From Alphaproteobacteria bacterium (GTDB lineage Bacteria; Pseudomonadota; Alphaproteobacteria; Bin95): a stretch of 33,047 nt of DNA. The notes beneath the pieces are model-generated. The model saw only the letters and a program-made list of their open reading frames with translations. It had not been told where the DNA came from and did no database searches. Below, piece by piece: positions 23,864-32,538 of the stretch (the stretch's first letter is position 1; each line of letters begins with the position of its first letter). The DNA lies in assembly GCA_022822125.1 (NCBI GenBank), contig JAJECF010000140.1, positions 1-33,047 of the forward strand, in the 5' to 3' direction. The position numbers were made by a program, and so were the translations under genes.

Positions 23864-25282
23864 ATGCAAACAAGACTGCTCGTTCGCCGGCCGGCCCGGC
23901 GCGCGCTCGCCGCGATCCTGCTCGGCGGCGTTCTTGCGGCCGGCGGCGCCTGGCATGCGGGCGCGCTCCAGACCTCCGGGCCGCCCGACGCCGCAGCATT
24001 GCCGAGCCTCGCCGGAACCATCGAGCGGGTCACGCCCGCCGTGGTGAACATCCGCGTCGAGAAGAGCGTAAACGCAACGACGCCTGCCAGCCCGCCGGAG
24101 TTCATGCGCCGCTTCTTCGGCGAACGCGGGCCCTGGCCGGAGAAAAAATGGCGCGACTGGCAGCCTATGACGGGAGTGGGCTCCGGCTTCGTCATCTCGG
24201 CCGACGGCCATATCGTGACCAACCACCATGTCGTGGCGGGCGCGAAGGAGATCGCCATCACCTTCCACGACAAGCAGAAGCTTCCGGCGCGCCTGGTCGG
24301 CGCGGACCCGAAGACGGACCTTGCCGTCCTCAAGGTGGAGGCGGAAGAACCGCTCGCGCATGTTGCGTTCGGCGCTTCCGAGCGGGTGCGGGTCGGAGAT
24401 TGGGTGGTGGCGGTCGGCAACCCCTTCGGCCTCGGCCATTCCGCCACGGCCGGCATCGTCTCGGCGCGGGGACGCCGTATCGGCGCCGGCCCCTATGACG
24501 ACTTCCTCCAGATTTCAGCGCCCATCAACCGGGGCAATTCCGGCGGCCCGACCTTCAATCTCCAGGGCGAGGTCATCGGCGTGAACACGGCGATCTTCTC
24601 CCCGAACGGCGGCAATGTCGGCATCGGCTTCGCCGTGCCGGCCGCGCTTGCGGGCGACATCGTGGCGGAGTTGAAGGCCAATGGCGCGGTGGAGCGCGGG
24701 CGGCTCGGTGTCTCCATTCAGCATATGGATGACGACCTGGCGGCGGGCCTCGGCCTCGAAAAGGCGAAGGGCGCGCTGGTGGCCTCGGTCGATCCCTCAG
24801 GGCCGGCAGCGGGCGCAGGCCTCAAGGCGGGCGATGTGATCCTGGAGGTGGATGGCGAGCGCGTCGGCGAGATGCGCCGCCTGCCCCGCATGATCGCCGA
24901 ACGCGACCCTGGCCACAGGGTGAAGCTGACGCTCTGGCGGGACGGCGCAGAGACAAGCGTCGAAGCCGTGCTCGCCGCCATGCCGGTCGGCGACAAGGTA
25001 GCGGAGGCCGCCGGCCGGACCGAGAGACTGGCCGGGCTCGATCTCGACGCCGCGGACGGCAAGGTCGTGGTCGCCGATGTGGCGCCCGGCAGCCCGGCGG
25101 CCCGCAAGGGCGTGCGCAAGGGCGATGTGCTCGTTTCGGTGGACCGGCGCGCCGTCGAAACGCCAGGCGACGCCGAGGACATCGTCGCCGAACTGAAGAC
25201 CGCCGGGCGCAAGGCCGTCCTCATGCTCCTCAGGCGGGAAAACAGGGACCGGTTCGTGGCCTTGCCGCTGAACACAGCCTGA
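23864..25282 (+). CDS. degP: DegP/HtrA-family periplasmic serine protease
   Basis: 472 residues. A basic N-terminus and hydrophobic stretch (ALAAILLGGVLAAGGAWHAG) form a signal peptide or anchor. The trypsin-like domain has H122 (TNHHVV), D152 (DPKTDLAVLKV) and S226 (NRGNSGGP). Two PDZ domains follow, starting near residues 280 (RLGVSIQHM) and 380 (LAGLDLDA), with GPAAGAGLKAGDVILEVDG and GSPAARKGVRKGDVLVSVD as carboxylate-binding loops. It degrades or refolds damaged envelope proteins. A GGAAGGAAAG ribosome site precedes the ATG. A strong hairpin terminator follows, then a two-component system, an arrangement frequent in Alphaproteobacteria. Confidence 0.93.
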   Translation: MQTRLLVRRPARRALAAILLGGVLAAGGAWHAGALQTSGPPDAAALPSLAGTIERVTPAVVNIRVEKSVNATTPASPPEFMRRFFGERGPWPEKKWRDWQPMTGVGSGFVISADGHIVTNHHVVAGAKEIAITFHDKQKLPARLVGADPKTDLAVLKVEAEEPLAHVAFGASERVRVGDWVVAVGNPFGLGHSATAGIVSARGRRIGAGPYDDFLQISAPINRGNSGGPTFNLQGEVIGVNTAIFSPNGGNVGIGFAVPAALAGDIVAELKANGAVERGRLGVSIQHMDDDLAAGLGLEKAKGALVASVDPSGPAAGAGLKAGDVILEVDGERVGEMRRLPRMIAERDPGHRVKLTLWRDGAETSVEAVLAAMPVGDKVAEAAGRTERLAGLDLDAADGKVVVADVAPGSPAARKGVRKGDVLVSVDRRAVETPGDAEDIVAELKTAGRKAVLMLLRRENRDRFVALPLNTA

Positions 25283-25290
25283 TCCCCGCC

Positions 25291-25338
25291 CCGGACGCCC
25301 GGCGGTCCCTCCTCCCTCCGGCGGGCGTCCGGCCTTTT
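25291..25338 (+). terminator. Intrinsic terminator after degP
   Basis: CCGGACGCCCG (25291-25301) and CGGGCGTCCGG (25322-25332) form a perfect 11-bp stem with a 20-nt loop, followed by CCTTTT. It lies 8 nt after the degP stop codon and 30 nt before the regulator gene. Some read-through into the regulator is possible because no clear second promoter is seen. Confidence 0.75.
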
Positions 25339-25367
25339 CCCGGCCCGGTCATGCTAGGATGCGGCCC

Positions 25368-26045
25368 ATGCTCAATATCCTCATCATCGAAGACGATGGC
25401 GAGACGGCGGCCTATACCGCCAGGGGCCTCCACGAGGACGGCCACCGGGTAGAGATTGCCGCGAACGGCCCGGACGGACTGGAGTCGGCGCGCGGCGGCG
25501 GGTTCGACGTACTGGTGGTGGACCGCATGCTGCCGGGTCTGGACGGGCTCAGCCTGGTGCGGACCCTGCGCGCCGAGGGTGACCTCACGCCGGTCCTGTT
25601 CCTCACCGCGCTCAGCAGCGTCGGCGATCGCGTGAAGGGGCTGAACGCCGGCGGGGACGACTACCTCGTCAAACCCTTCGCCTTCGCGGAGCTGCGCGCG
25701 CGCGTGGAGGCGCTCGCCCGCCGCCGCGCGCCCATCGCCGCCGAAACCGATTTCACCGTGGGCGACCTTGAAATCCGCCGCCTCGAGCGCCTGGTTTACC
25801 GGGCAGGCAAGCCCGTGCCGCTCAAGCCCAAGGAGTTCCGCCTGCTGGAAGTGCTGGCCGAGCATGCCGGACGGGTGGTCACGCGGACCATGCTGCTGGA
25901 GCAGGTCTGGGATTACCGTTTCGACCCGGGCACCAATGTGATCGATGCGCAGATTTCACGGCTCCGGGCCAAGATCGACAAGGACTTCGACCCGCCGCTG
26001 CTGCATACCGTCAGGGGCGTCGGATACCGCCTTGCGGCCGACTGA
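25368..26045 (+). CDS. OmpR/PhoB-family response regulator
   Basis: 225 residues. The receiver domain has the acidic pair E8/D9-D10, the phosphorylated aspartate D52 (LVVDRMLPG), T80 and K102 (YLVKPF). The C-terminal winged helix is of the OmpR type (KPKEFRLLEVLAEHAGRVVT, WDYRFDPGTNVIDAQISRLR, TVRGVGYRL). The ATG at 25368 is chosen over one at 25359 because the latter overlaps the AGGA ribosome site. Its last codons overlap the kinase gene, so the pair is made together. Being just behind degP, it is the best candidate to bind the GNAAGG repeats at 23774. Confidence 0.92.
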   Translation: MLNILIIEDDGETAAYTARGLHEDGHRVEIAANGPDGLESARGGGFDVLVVDRMLPGLDGLSLVRTLRAEGDLTPVLFLTALSSVGDRVKGLNAGGDDYLVKPFAFAELRARVEALARRRAPIAAETDFTVGDLEIRRLERLVYRAGKPVPLKPKEFRLLEVLAEHAGRVVTRTMLLEQVWDYRFDPGTNVIDAQISRLRAKIDKDFDPPLLHTVRGVGYRLAAD

Positions 26046-27405
26046 CCTGCTGCGCACCTCAGCCTTTCGGCTGACGCTGGTTTACCTCGCCGCGCTGGCG
26101 GTCTTCGCCTTTGCCGGTTTCCGTTATCTCTACAGCGAATCCCTGGAGGCGCTGCAAGTCGAGAGCCGGCAGATCGTGGCGGCGGAACTCGAGGGGCTGG
26201 CGGAGCATTACCGGGCGTTCGGCCCGCTCAGGCTCAGCGCCGTCATAAACCGGCGGAGCAGGCATGACGGCCGGTCGCTCTACCTTCTGGCGGACCGCCG
26301 GGGCCGCAAGGCTGCAGGCAATCTCGCGGCATGGCCGGAGACGGCGCGGGAGCCCGGCCGGTGGCATGATTTCCACTATCGGCGCGCGCATGACGGCGAG
26401 CCGCCCCACCGGCACACGGCCCGCGCCTTCGTCGCCGAGCTTCCCGACGGGTTCCGGCTGCTGGTCGCGCACGATATCGACGAGGAGGTTGCGCTCAGCC
26501 GCCGGATCGTCCTCTTCGGCGCTGCGGCCGGGGGGCTGATCCTGCTGGCGGGGCTGGCGGCCGGCGTGCTGGTCTCCCGCGACCTGCGCCGGCGGGCGGA
26601 GGCGGTGGACGAGACCGGCCGCCGGATCATGGAGGACGGAGACCTGTCGCGTCGTGTGCCGGTGACAGGACGCGGTGACGAGTTCGATGACCTGGCGACG
26701 AGCGTCAACCGGATGCTGGCGCGCATCGAGCTGCTGATGACCGAATTGCGGGAAGTGACCGACAATATCGCGCACGACCTCCGCCGGCCGCTGGCCCGCC
26801 TGCATGCGCGCCTGGAGGACGTGCTTCGGGGGCCTGCCGAAGCCGGGGCCTATCGCGACGCGCTGGAGCGGACGGTTGCAGAGGTGCGGGAGCTTATGGA
26901 CAGCTTCAACACCCTGCTGGCGATCGCGCGGGCGGATTCAGGCCCCGCGCCGACGCTGCCCGTCGATCTGGCCAAGCTCGCGGAAGACCTGGCCGAACTT
27001 CATGCGCCGCTGGCGGAAGAGCGCGGCGTCGCGCTCGCATTCATGAAGGAAGGACCGGCCCCGGACATCGAGGGACAGCCGGAACTGCTGGCGCAGGCAC
27101 TGTCCAACCTCATCGACAACGCCGTCAAATACACGCCGGAAGGCGGCCGGGTCTCCGTGACCGTCGGTCCCTTGGGCGTGGCCGTGGCCGACAGCGGCCC
27201 CGGCATCGCGCCGGAAGACCGGGAGCGCGTGCTCGAGCGCTTCGTGCGCCTCGACCCGAGCCGCCACCTGCCCGGCAACGGCCTCGGCCTCGCGCTCGCC
27301 ACCGCCGCCGCCCGGCGCCACAACGCCCGCCTGGTGCTGGCAGACGCGGCGCCCGGCAGCGACCCGCCCGGCCTCAGGGTGGCTCTGGAATTCGCTTCGT
27401 CCTGA
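26032..27405 (+). CDS. Membrane sensor histidine kinase
   Basis: 457 residues from a TTG at 26032, giving (M)RPTDLLRTSAFRLTLVYLAA, a start typical of alphaproteobacterial kinases of this type; it overlaps the regulator gene by 14 nt and no ATG or GTG fits better. Membrane helix 1 is about 13-34 and helix 2 about 159-182, with a periplasmic sensor of roughly 120 residues between. HAMP follows (183-235). The phosphorylated histidine is H248 (DNIAHDLRRPLARL). The ATPase domain has N-box LIDNAVKYTPEGG, G1 VADSGPGIAPED and G2 GNGLGLALA. It should phosphorylate the regulator encoded in front of it, in response to an envelope signal. Confidence 0.92.
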   Translation: MRPTDLLRTSAFRLTLVYLAALAVFAFAGFRYLYSESLEALQVESRQIVAAELEGLAEHYRAFGPLRLSAVINRRSRHDGRSLYLLADRRGRKAAGNLAAWPETAREPGRWHDFHYRRAHDGEPPHRHTARAFVAELPDGFRLLVAHDIDEEVALSRRIVLFGAAAGGLILLAGLAAGVLVSRDLRRRAEAVDETGRRIMEDGDLSRRVPVTGRGDEFDDLATSVNRMLARIELLMTELREVTDNIAHDLRRPLARLHARLEDVLRGPAEAGAYRDALERTVAEVRELMDSFNTLLAIARADSGPAPTLPVDLAKLAEDLAELHAPLAEERGVALAFMKEGPAPDIEGQPELLAQALSNLIDNAVKYTPEGGRVSVTVGPLGVAVADSGPGIAPEDRERVLERFVRLDPSRHLPGNGLGLALATAAARRHNARLVLADAAPGSDPPGLRVALEFASS

Positions 27406-27457
27406 GGCGGCCGGACTTCGGTTTGAGCCCCAAGGGGGTTCCCGGTAGACTGGCCGC

Positions 27458-28244
27458 GTGAGCACGGACGCCGCCATATACGAGGTCTTCGGACCCCTGT
27501 CGCAAGGTGCCCCGGGCAACGACGCTTCGACGCTACGTGCGCTGGATGCGGTTCCGGGCCGCGATGCCGTTCGACGGGTGCTCGACCTGGGCGCGGGGCG
27601 CGGCCGCACGACCTTCGCCCTGGCGCAGGCGCTCCCGGATGCGCAGGTTACGGCCGTCGATATCCATGCGCCCTTCGTCGAGCGGCTGGCCGAGCGCGCC
27701 CGCGAGGCCGGCGTTGCAAACCGTGTCCATGCGGTATGCGTAGACATGGAGAGCCTCTATGTCGCCGGGGGAAGCATGAAGCATCGACCTCATCTGGGCC
27801 GAAGGGTCCATCTATGCGATCGGTATGGAGCGGGCGCTTGCCATGTGGCGCCCCTGGCTGCGCCCGGACGGTTGCGTCGCATTCAGCGACTTTGTCCGGT
27901 GGACCGAAGACCTTTCGCAAGACGCCCGCGAGTTCTGGGCCGTCGAATATCCGGACATGGCGTCCGAAGCCGAGATCGGTCGGCGCGCAGAGGCCGCCGG
28001 CTACCGGACGATCCGCAGCTTCCGCATGTCGAGGGAAGCGCATGACGCCTACTATGTCCCGCTGGAGGCGCGCGTGGCCGGGCTTACAGGATGCGCCGGC
28101 GTCACGAACGTCCTTGAGGCGGTTCGAAAAGAGATCGATACGGTGCGGCGCTTCCCCGATGAGGCCGGCTACACCTTCTTCATCCTTCAACGGACCGGCA
28201 GCCGCGCCCCCGCTGCCGTCCCTCACATCTCGACGACGACATAG
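27458..28244 (+). pseudogene. SAM-dependent methyltransferase gene broken by a +1 frameshift
   Basis: The first part, from a GTG at 27458, carries the SAM motif VLDLGAGRGRTT, the acidic VTAVDIHAPF and VHAVCVDMESLYVAGGS. At 27772-27785 a 7-bp tandem duplication shifts the frame. In the +1 frame the protein resumes as SIDLIWAEGSIYAIGMERAL and MWRPWLRPDGCVAFSDF, the normal continuation of class I methyltransferases, and ends at 28244. Removing 7 nt would give one 259-residue protein. Without it the first frame runs on as arginine-rich nonsense to 28045. Either the gene is inactive in this genome or the duplication is a sequencing or assembly error. The substrate is unknown. Its end overlaps the convergent Rieske ferredoxin gene by 22 nt. 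Confidence 0.8.
27772..27785 (+). repeat. 7-bp tandem duplication causing the frameshift
   Basis: AAGCATG (27772-27778) is followed directly by AAGCATC (27779-27785), six of seven bases identical. The coding frame changes exactly here. Slippage during replication would explain it. Confidence 0.75.
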
Positions 28245-28621
28245 TCCTCCTCGACGCGGACCGGCACCGTCTCGGCCCGGAGCTCCCCGGCCGGCGCGGC
28301 GGAGACGCGGAAGGCGCGGGTGCGGTGGCGGCGGGGGTCGAAGCGGCTTTCGCCGGTGGCGAGGTCGAACTCCCAGCCATGCCAGGGGCAGCGCAGGATT
28401 TCGCCGGGCCGCGAGAAACTGTAGGCGCCCGGCGCGTCCGCCTCGACCAGCCCGGTCAGCACGCCTTCCGACAGCGGGCCGCCCTGGTGCGGGCAGCGGT
28501 CCAGCAGGCCGAAATAGCGCCCGCCGACATTGAAGAGCGCGATCCGCCGGCCCTCCAGCACGACGCAGCGGCGCGTTCCCGGAGGGAACTCGGAGACCGG
28601 CGCCACCACATGGCGGGTCAC
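28223..28621 (-). CDS. Rieske [2Fe-2S] ferredoxin-like protein
   Basis: 132 residues from a GTG at 28621 that overlaps the stop of the preceding amidohydrolase (GTGA). Cluster ligands are C43-x-H45 (DRCPHQGGPL) and C78-x2-H81 (RCPWHGWEFD). The 32 residues between the two pairs are about twice the usual number for bacterial Rieske ferredoxins, with an insertion (VEADAPGAYSFSRPGE). The protein is soluble, without signal or membrane anchor, and should carry electrons to or from an oxygenase. No oxygenase subunit lies in this operon, so its partner is elsewhere. Last gene of the four-gene operon. Confidence 0.85.
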   Translation of the reverse strand: MTRHVVAPVSEFPPGTRRCVVLEGRRIALFNVGGRYFGLLDRCPHQGGPLSEGVLTGLVEADAPGAYSFSRPGEILRCPWHGWEFDLATGESRFDPRRHRTRAFRVSAAPAGELRAETVPVRVEEDYVVVEM

Positions 28622-29736
28622 GGCATCTGCCGGCCGTAAACCCCGAGCGCGTTGTCCGTGAAGAAGGCCCGGCGCTTCTCCGCATCCACCCAGGACGGCA
28701 GCACCCGGTCCGGCTGGTCGAAGTCCCAGTGCGGGTAGTCGGTCGCGAAGAGCAGCCTGTCCCAGCCGATCCACTCGATGCACTCGACGAGCTGGCGCGG
28801 TCGGCTCGGCTCCTCCATCGGCTGGGTGGTGAGGAAGACCTGCTCGCGGACGATCTCGCTCGGCCGGCGCTTGCAGCGGTGCAGCTCGTCCCGCATCCGC
28901 ATCCACACCCGGTCCAGCCGCCAGCAAAGCGCCGGCAGCCAGGCGAAGCCGCTCTCGATCAACACGAGCTTGAGGCCCGGCAGCCGGTCGAACACGCCCT
29001 CGAAGATCATGCTGGTCAGCACCGCCTGGCTGGATTGCGCGTGGCCGGTCATGTCCTCGATATAGTAGGAGGGCCAGCCGCCGCCGGTGATCGGCGCGCC
29101 GCCGAAGCCGAAGGCGTGGACCGCAAGCGGCAGGCCGGCCGCGGCCGCGGCGTCGTAGATCGGCCAGTAGCGGCGCTGGCCCATCGGCTCGGCCGTGCGG
29201 TTCAGCATGAAGACCTGGACATAGTCTTCCTCGCCGGCGCAGCGCTCGATCTCCTGCACGGACGCCGCCGCGTCCTCATAGGGGATGACGATGGAAGCCT
29301 TGAGGCGCGGCTCCTCGCGGGTCCAGAAAGCGATCTGCCAGTCGTTGATGGCGCGGCAATAGGCGTCGGCGAAGTCGAGATTCTGCAGGCCCTGGCCGGA
29401 TTTGAGCGGGTTCAGCACGCCGAAGCCGACATTGTTCGGGTCCAGGTGCTGTTCGCGCATGAAGGCGAGATCGCTGCCGGGGCGCCCGCCGGCGGGCGGA
29501 TAGGCGTCTCGCCGCGCTGCGTCGGGCTGGCCCTTCGGATAGGCGGGACCGTTCAGGAAAGGCTGGCGGGGCCGCGCGCCATAGCGCTCCATATGGCGCT
29601 GCCAGCGTTTCTCCAGGAAGGGGTAGATCTCGCGCTCGAGCGATTTCGGGCTCGGATGAATGTCGCAATCGGCGATCCGGAGCGCGGCTTCGGCCGGCGC
29701 CTCCCTGGACGGACGGTCCAGAAGCTCAACCGTCAT
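28618..29736 (-). CDS. Amidohydrolase-2 family metal hydrolase/decarboxylase (paralogue 1)
   Basis: 372 residues with the ACMSD/gamma-resorcylate-decarboxylase-like TIM barrel. The metal site at the start is ADCDIHPSP (D23-C-D25-I-H27) instead of the usual HxH. Later motifs are LPLAVHAFGFG with a metal histidine, LKLVLIESGFAWLPA and [13 protein letters not shown] with the catalytic aspartate. Family members either hydrolyse C-N or C-C bonds or decarboxylate aromatic acids using one metal ion. The ATG overlaps the stop of paralogue 2 (ATGA), so the pair is translationally coupled and may form a heteromer. The substrate is not known. Confidence 0.85.
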   Translation of the reverse strand: MTVELLDRPSREAPAEAALRIADCDIHPSPKSLEREIYPFLEKRWQRHMERYGARPRQPFLNGPAYPKGQPDAARRDAYPPAGGRPGSDLAFMREQHLDPNNVGFGVLNPLKSGQGLQNLDFADAYCRAINDWQIAFWTREEPRLKASIVIPYEDAAASVQEIERCAGEEDYVQVFMLNRTAEPMGQRRYWPIYDAAAAAGLPLAVHAFGFGGAPITGGGWPSYYIEDMTGHAQSSQAVLTSMIFEGVFDRLPGLKLVLIESGFAWLPALCWRLDRVWMRMRDELHRCKRRPSEIVREQVFLTTQPMEEPSRPRQLVECIEWIGWDRLLFATDYPHWDFDQPDRVLPSWVDAEKRRAFFTDNALGVYGRQMP

Positions 29737-30803
29737 GGCTTTCCCTCCCCGAGGCGCGGATAGGTGGCAAGCGGATTGTCTATTGCGATACGCCGAACGA
29801 GGTCGGCTGGCAAGCCTTCGGGCAGCGCGCCCATGCCGTCGAACTGCCAGTGCGGGTAGTCCGTCGCGAACAGCAGCAGATCGTCCGAGCCCAACTGGTC
29901 GAGCAGGCGGGCGAGCGCTTCCGGCTCCTCCGGCGCATCGAAGGGCTGGACGGTGAAACGCACGCGCTCGCGCACGATCTCCTCCGGGCTCCGGTCCACC
30001 CAGGGGATCTCCATGCGCAGGCCGCGCCAGTATTTCGCGAGCCGCCAGAGATGCGCCGGCAGCCAGGCGACGCCCGATTCCGCAAAGACGACGGTAAGCG
30101 CCGGAAATTTCTGGAACACGCCCTCCGCGATCAGACTGGTGAGCGCAGTCTGGAATGCGGTTGCCTGCGCGGCGTAATCCTCGGCGAGATAGGAGGGCCA
30201 GCCGACCGGCGTTGGCGGATGCCGGTAGGCGGAGCCGGCATGGAAGGCGACCGGCAGGCCCAGGCGCTCGGCCGCGGCGTAGATCGGCCAGTTGATGCGC
30301 CTGCCGGGCGGCGTCTCGCCCATAACGGGCAGCAGCACCTGCACGAAGCGCCGGTCCTCGGCCGCGCGCTCGATCTCGGCGGCGGCGAGGTCCGGCGCAT
30401 GGGGCGGCACGGCGATGGATGCCCTGAGGCGCGGGTCGCGGTCCAGCCACTCCGCCTTCAGCCACTCGTTCAGCGCGCGGGCGAAACCGGCCGCCATGTC
30501 CTCGGAATAGAGCATGGGCGCGCCGTAGAGGCAGTTGAGGATGGCGTAGCGCGCGCCGAAGCCGTCCACGGCGTCGCTTATCAGGCGCTCGGGGTCGCTG
30601 CCGGGCCGCCGGGCGCCGTCGCGCCAGTCCGACCGGCAGGAAAGCGGCGCGTCCGGCGGCCAGGCGATGGTCTCCAGCTCATGCAGTCCGCGATGCCCCG
30701 CCGCATCCGCCCAGTGCGGCTCCAGCCAGGGCAGCAGCGCCGAGACGGACGGCGGCGCCGGATGCAGGTCGCAATCTATGGCGCCGGGGGGCAGGACGGT
30801 CAT
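29733..30803 (-). CDS. Amidohydrolase-2 family metal hydrolase/decarboxylase (paralogue 2)
   Basis: 356 residues, clearly related to the downstream paralogue. The metal site is [10 protein letters not shown] (D10-C-D12-L-H14), then [38 protein letters not shown] and [15 protein letters not shown]. Both paralogues share [16 protein letters not shown] and EGVF near the middle, so they arose by duplication. It differs in the N-terminal loop, where paralogue 1 has a long insertion (about residues 60-100). The ATG overlaps the stop of the HisD-like gene (ATGA). Confidence 0.85.
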   Translation of the reverse strand: MTVLPPGAIDCDLHPAPPSVSALLPWLEPHWADAAGHRGLHELETIAWPPDAPLSCRSDWRDGARRPGSDPERLISDAVDGFGARYAILNCLYGAPMLYSEDMAAGFARALNEWLKAEWLDRDPRLRASIAVPPHAPDLAAAEIERAAEDRRFVQVLLPVMGETPPGRRINWPIYAAAERLGLPVAFHAGSAYRHPPTPVGWPSYLAEDYAAQATAFQTALTSLIAEGVFQKFPALTVVFAESGVAWLPAHLWRLAKYWRGLRMEIPWVDRSPEEIVRERVRFTVQPFDAPEEPEALARLLDQLGSDDLLLFATDYPHWQFDGMGALPEGLPADLVRRIAIDNPLATYPRLGEGKP

Positions 30804-32110
30804 TCCGCCGCCGCGCCATAGGGGATGTTGCGGCCGCCGAGGCGGCGGACGCGGATATTGGCCTGCTCGGCATGGCCGACGAAGCCCTCCAGCATGCAGA
30901 GCCGCGAGCAGACCTCGCCGAGCCGGGCTGAGGCCTCGTCGGTCAGGATGCGCTGGTATGTGTGCGTCTTTATGAACTTGCCGACCCAGAGCCCGCCCGT
31001 GTAGCGCGCCGCGCGGCGGGTGGGCAGGGTGTGGTTGGTGCCGATCACCTTGTCGCCATAGGAGACATTGGTGCGCGGGCCGAGGAACAGCGCGCCGTAG
31101 CAGGTCATGTTCTCCAGATACCACTCGTCCCGGTCGGTCATCACCTGCACATGCTCGGAGGCGAGGCGCTCCGCTTCCGCCAGCATCTCGTCATGGTCCG
31201 CGCAGAGGATGACCTCGCCATAGTCCCGCCAGGCGGCGCCCGCATTGGCGGCCGTCGGCAGGATGGTCAGGAGGCGCTCGACCTCCGCCATCGTGGCCTC
31301 GGCGAGGGCGCGCGAGTTCGTCACCAGGATGGCCGGGCTGTCGGGCCCGTGCTCGGCCTGGCCCAGCAGGTCGGTGGCGCAGAGCTCGGCGTCCACCGTC
31401 TCGTCGGCGATCAGCAAGGTTTCCGTCGGCCCGGCCAGCAGGTCGATGCCGACGCGGCCGAAAAGCTGGCGCTTGGCCTCCGCGACGAAGGCGTTGCCGG
31501 GGCCGACCAGCATGTCCACGGGCGCAATCGTCTCCGTGCCGAGCGCCATCGCGCCCACCGCCTGCACGCCGCCCAGCACCAGGATTTCGTCGGCCCCGCC
31601 CATATGCATGGCCGCCACCATGGCCGGGTGCGGGCCGCCACCCTGCGCGGGCGGCGCGGCGGCCACGATGCGCGGCACGCCCGCGGCCTTCGCCGTCACC
31701 ACGCTCATATGCACCGAGGCGACGATGGGATACTTCCCGCCCGGCGCATAGCAGCCGACCGAGTTGACCGGGATGTTCCTGTGCCCCAGCACGACGCCCG
31801 GCAGCGTCTCGACCTCGATGTCCCGGAGCGCGGCGCGCTGATGCTCCGCGAAGCCGCGCACCTGGGCCTGCGCGAAGCGGATGTCGTCGAGGTCGCGCTT
31901 CGCCACCTGCGACAGCGCCCGCTCGATCTCCCTCTCGGACAGCCGGAAGCTCTCCGGCGCCCAGTTGTCGAACTTCTCCGAGAGCGCCCGCACCGCCTCG
32001 TCGCCCCGCGCGCTTATATCGTCGAGTATCCCCTCGACGGCGGCGCGCACCTTCGCATCCGCCTCCGCGCGCTCGGCCGCCGTCCGGCCCCGCTTCAGAT
32101 ATTCCGCCAT
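30800..32110 (-). CDS. HisD-like zinc-dependent alcohol dehydrogenase (catabolic histidinol dehydrogenase paralogue)
   Basis: 436 residues. Zinc ligands and catalysts of histidinol dehydrogenase are all present: Q251 and H254 (GQAEHGPDS), E319-H320 (ASEHVQV), D353 ([10 protein letters not shown]) and H413 (EGFVGHAEQ). The NAD part has [14 protein letters not shown] and [12 protein letters not shown]. The operon contains no histidine biosynthesis gene, and the start MAEYLKRG plus the overall sequence resemble HpsN, the sulfopropanediol 3-dehydrogenase. A NAD-dependent four-electron oxidation of an alcohol to an acid is likely; sulfopropanediol itself is only one option. The ATG at 32110 with GGAAGGAG about 11 nt upstream is preferred over an in-frame ATG at 32149. 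First gene of the operon. Confidence 0.85.
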   Translation of the reverse strand: MAEYLKRGRTAAERAEADAKVRAAVEGILDDISARGDEAVRALSEKFDNWAPESFRLSEREIERALSQVAKRDLDDIRFAQAQVRGFAEHQRAALRDIEVETLPGVVLGHRNIPVNSVGCYAPGGKYPIVASVHMSVVTAKAAGVPRIVAAAPPAQGGGPHPAMVAAMHMGGADEILVLGGVQAVGAMALGTETIAPVDMLVGPGNAFVAEAKRQLFGRVGIDLLAGPTETLLIADETVDAELCATDLLGQAEHGPDSPAILVTNSRALAEATMAEVERLLTILPTAANAGAAWRDYGEVILCADHDEMLAEAERLASEHVQVMTDRDEWYLENMTCYGALFLGPRTNVSYGDKVIGTNHTLPTRRAARYTGGLWVGKFIKTHTYQRILTDEASARLGEVCSRLCMLEGFVGHAEQANIRVRRLGGRNIPYGAAAE

Positions 32111-32190
32111 CCCGCTACCCGCTCCTTCCGCCGCCGAAAGGCATGGCATTTCCGTCCCGGCCGATCAAGGCAGCGCTGTGCTCGCATCTC

Positions 32191-32412
32191 ATACCAGCGG
32201 CGCCGGGTTGGGACTCACGGGCAAATGCCGCCCGGCGCTCCCGCCTCTCCTCATCCTGAGTAGCCGACCGGAGGGAGGCGTATCGAAGGATCGTCCCGCC
32301 GGTGGCGCGTCCCTCGATACGCGGCTGGCGCCGCTACTCGGGATGAGGACAAAGGACCGGGCTACGGCAGGGAGGCGCCGCGCCATCGGTTCCGATCAAC
32401 GACCGCTGGTAT
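32191..32412. repeat. MITE-like segment bounded by ATACCAGCGG inverted repeats
   Basis: ATACCAGCGG (32191-32200) and its perfect reverse complement CCGCTGGTAT (32403-32412) bound about 220 bp that contains the REP palindrome and no gene. The size and short terminal repeats resemble a miniature non-autonomous element. I see no clear target-site duplication, so the boundaries are tentative. Confidence 0.35.
32249..32348. repeat. REP-type inverted pair
   Basis: Left arm 32249-32289 (CCTCATCCTGAGTAG through GTATCGAAGG) and right arm 32311-32348 (CCCTCGATACGCGG through CTACTCGGGATGAGG) are imperfect reverse complements. They belong to the same family as the clusters at 767-990 and 1644-1828. Confidence 0.7.
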
Positions 32413-32538
32413 AACATCCGTGTCATCTGCTGCAGAAAATTACGAGGGGTATGACAAAACGGTCTTGGACATCCATGAGTGGCAGCCGTTACCGTTCCAC
32501 TCGTTCAGGGCGCATGCCTGCAGCAAGGAGAGCAAACC

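Larger units (their letters stand above)
32111..32538. other. Divergent intergenic region between the HisD-like operon and a Calx-beta gene
   Basis: It should hold two outward promoters. Most of it (32191-32412) is a repeat with short terminal inverted repeats and an internal REP palindrome. TATAAC at 32410-32415 is a possible -10 for the rightward gene but lacks a good -35. No coding sequence is supported. Confidence 0.5.

Noticed and set aside
30800..32110. Histidine-biosynthesis hisD
   Set aside because: No other his gene is nearby, the operon is catabolic in content, and the sequence resembles HpsN-type dehydrogenases.
32450..32459. TATGACAAAA as a fifth decamer site
   Set aside because: One degenerate unit, no second unit in 10-bp phase, and no inverted repeat at the expected position.
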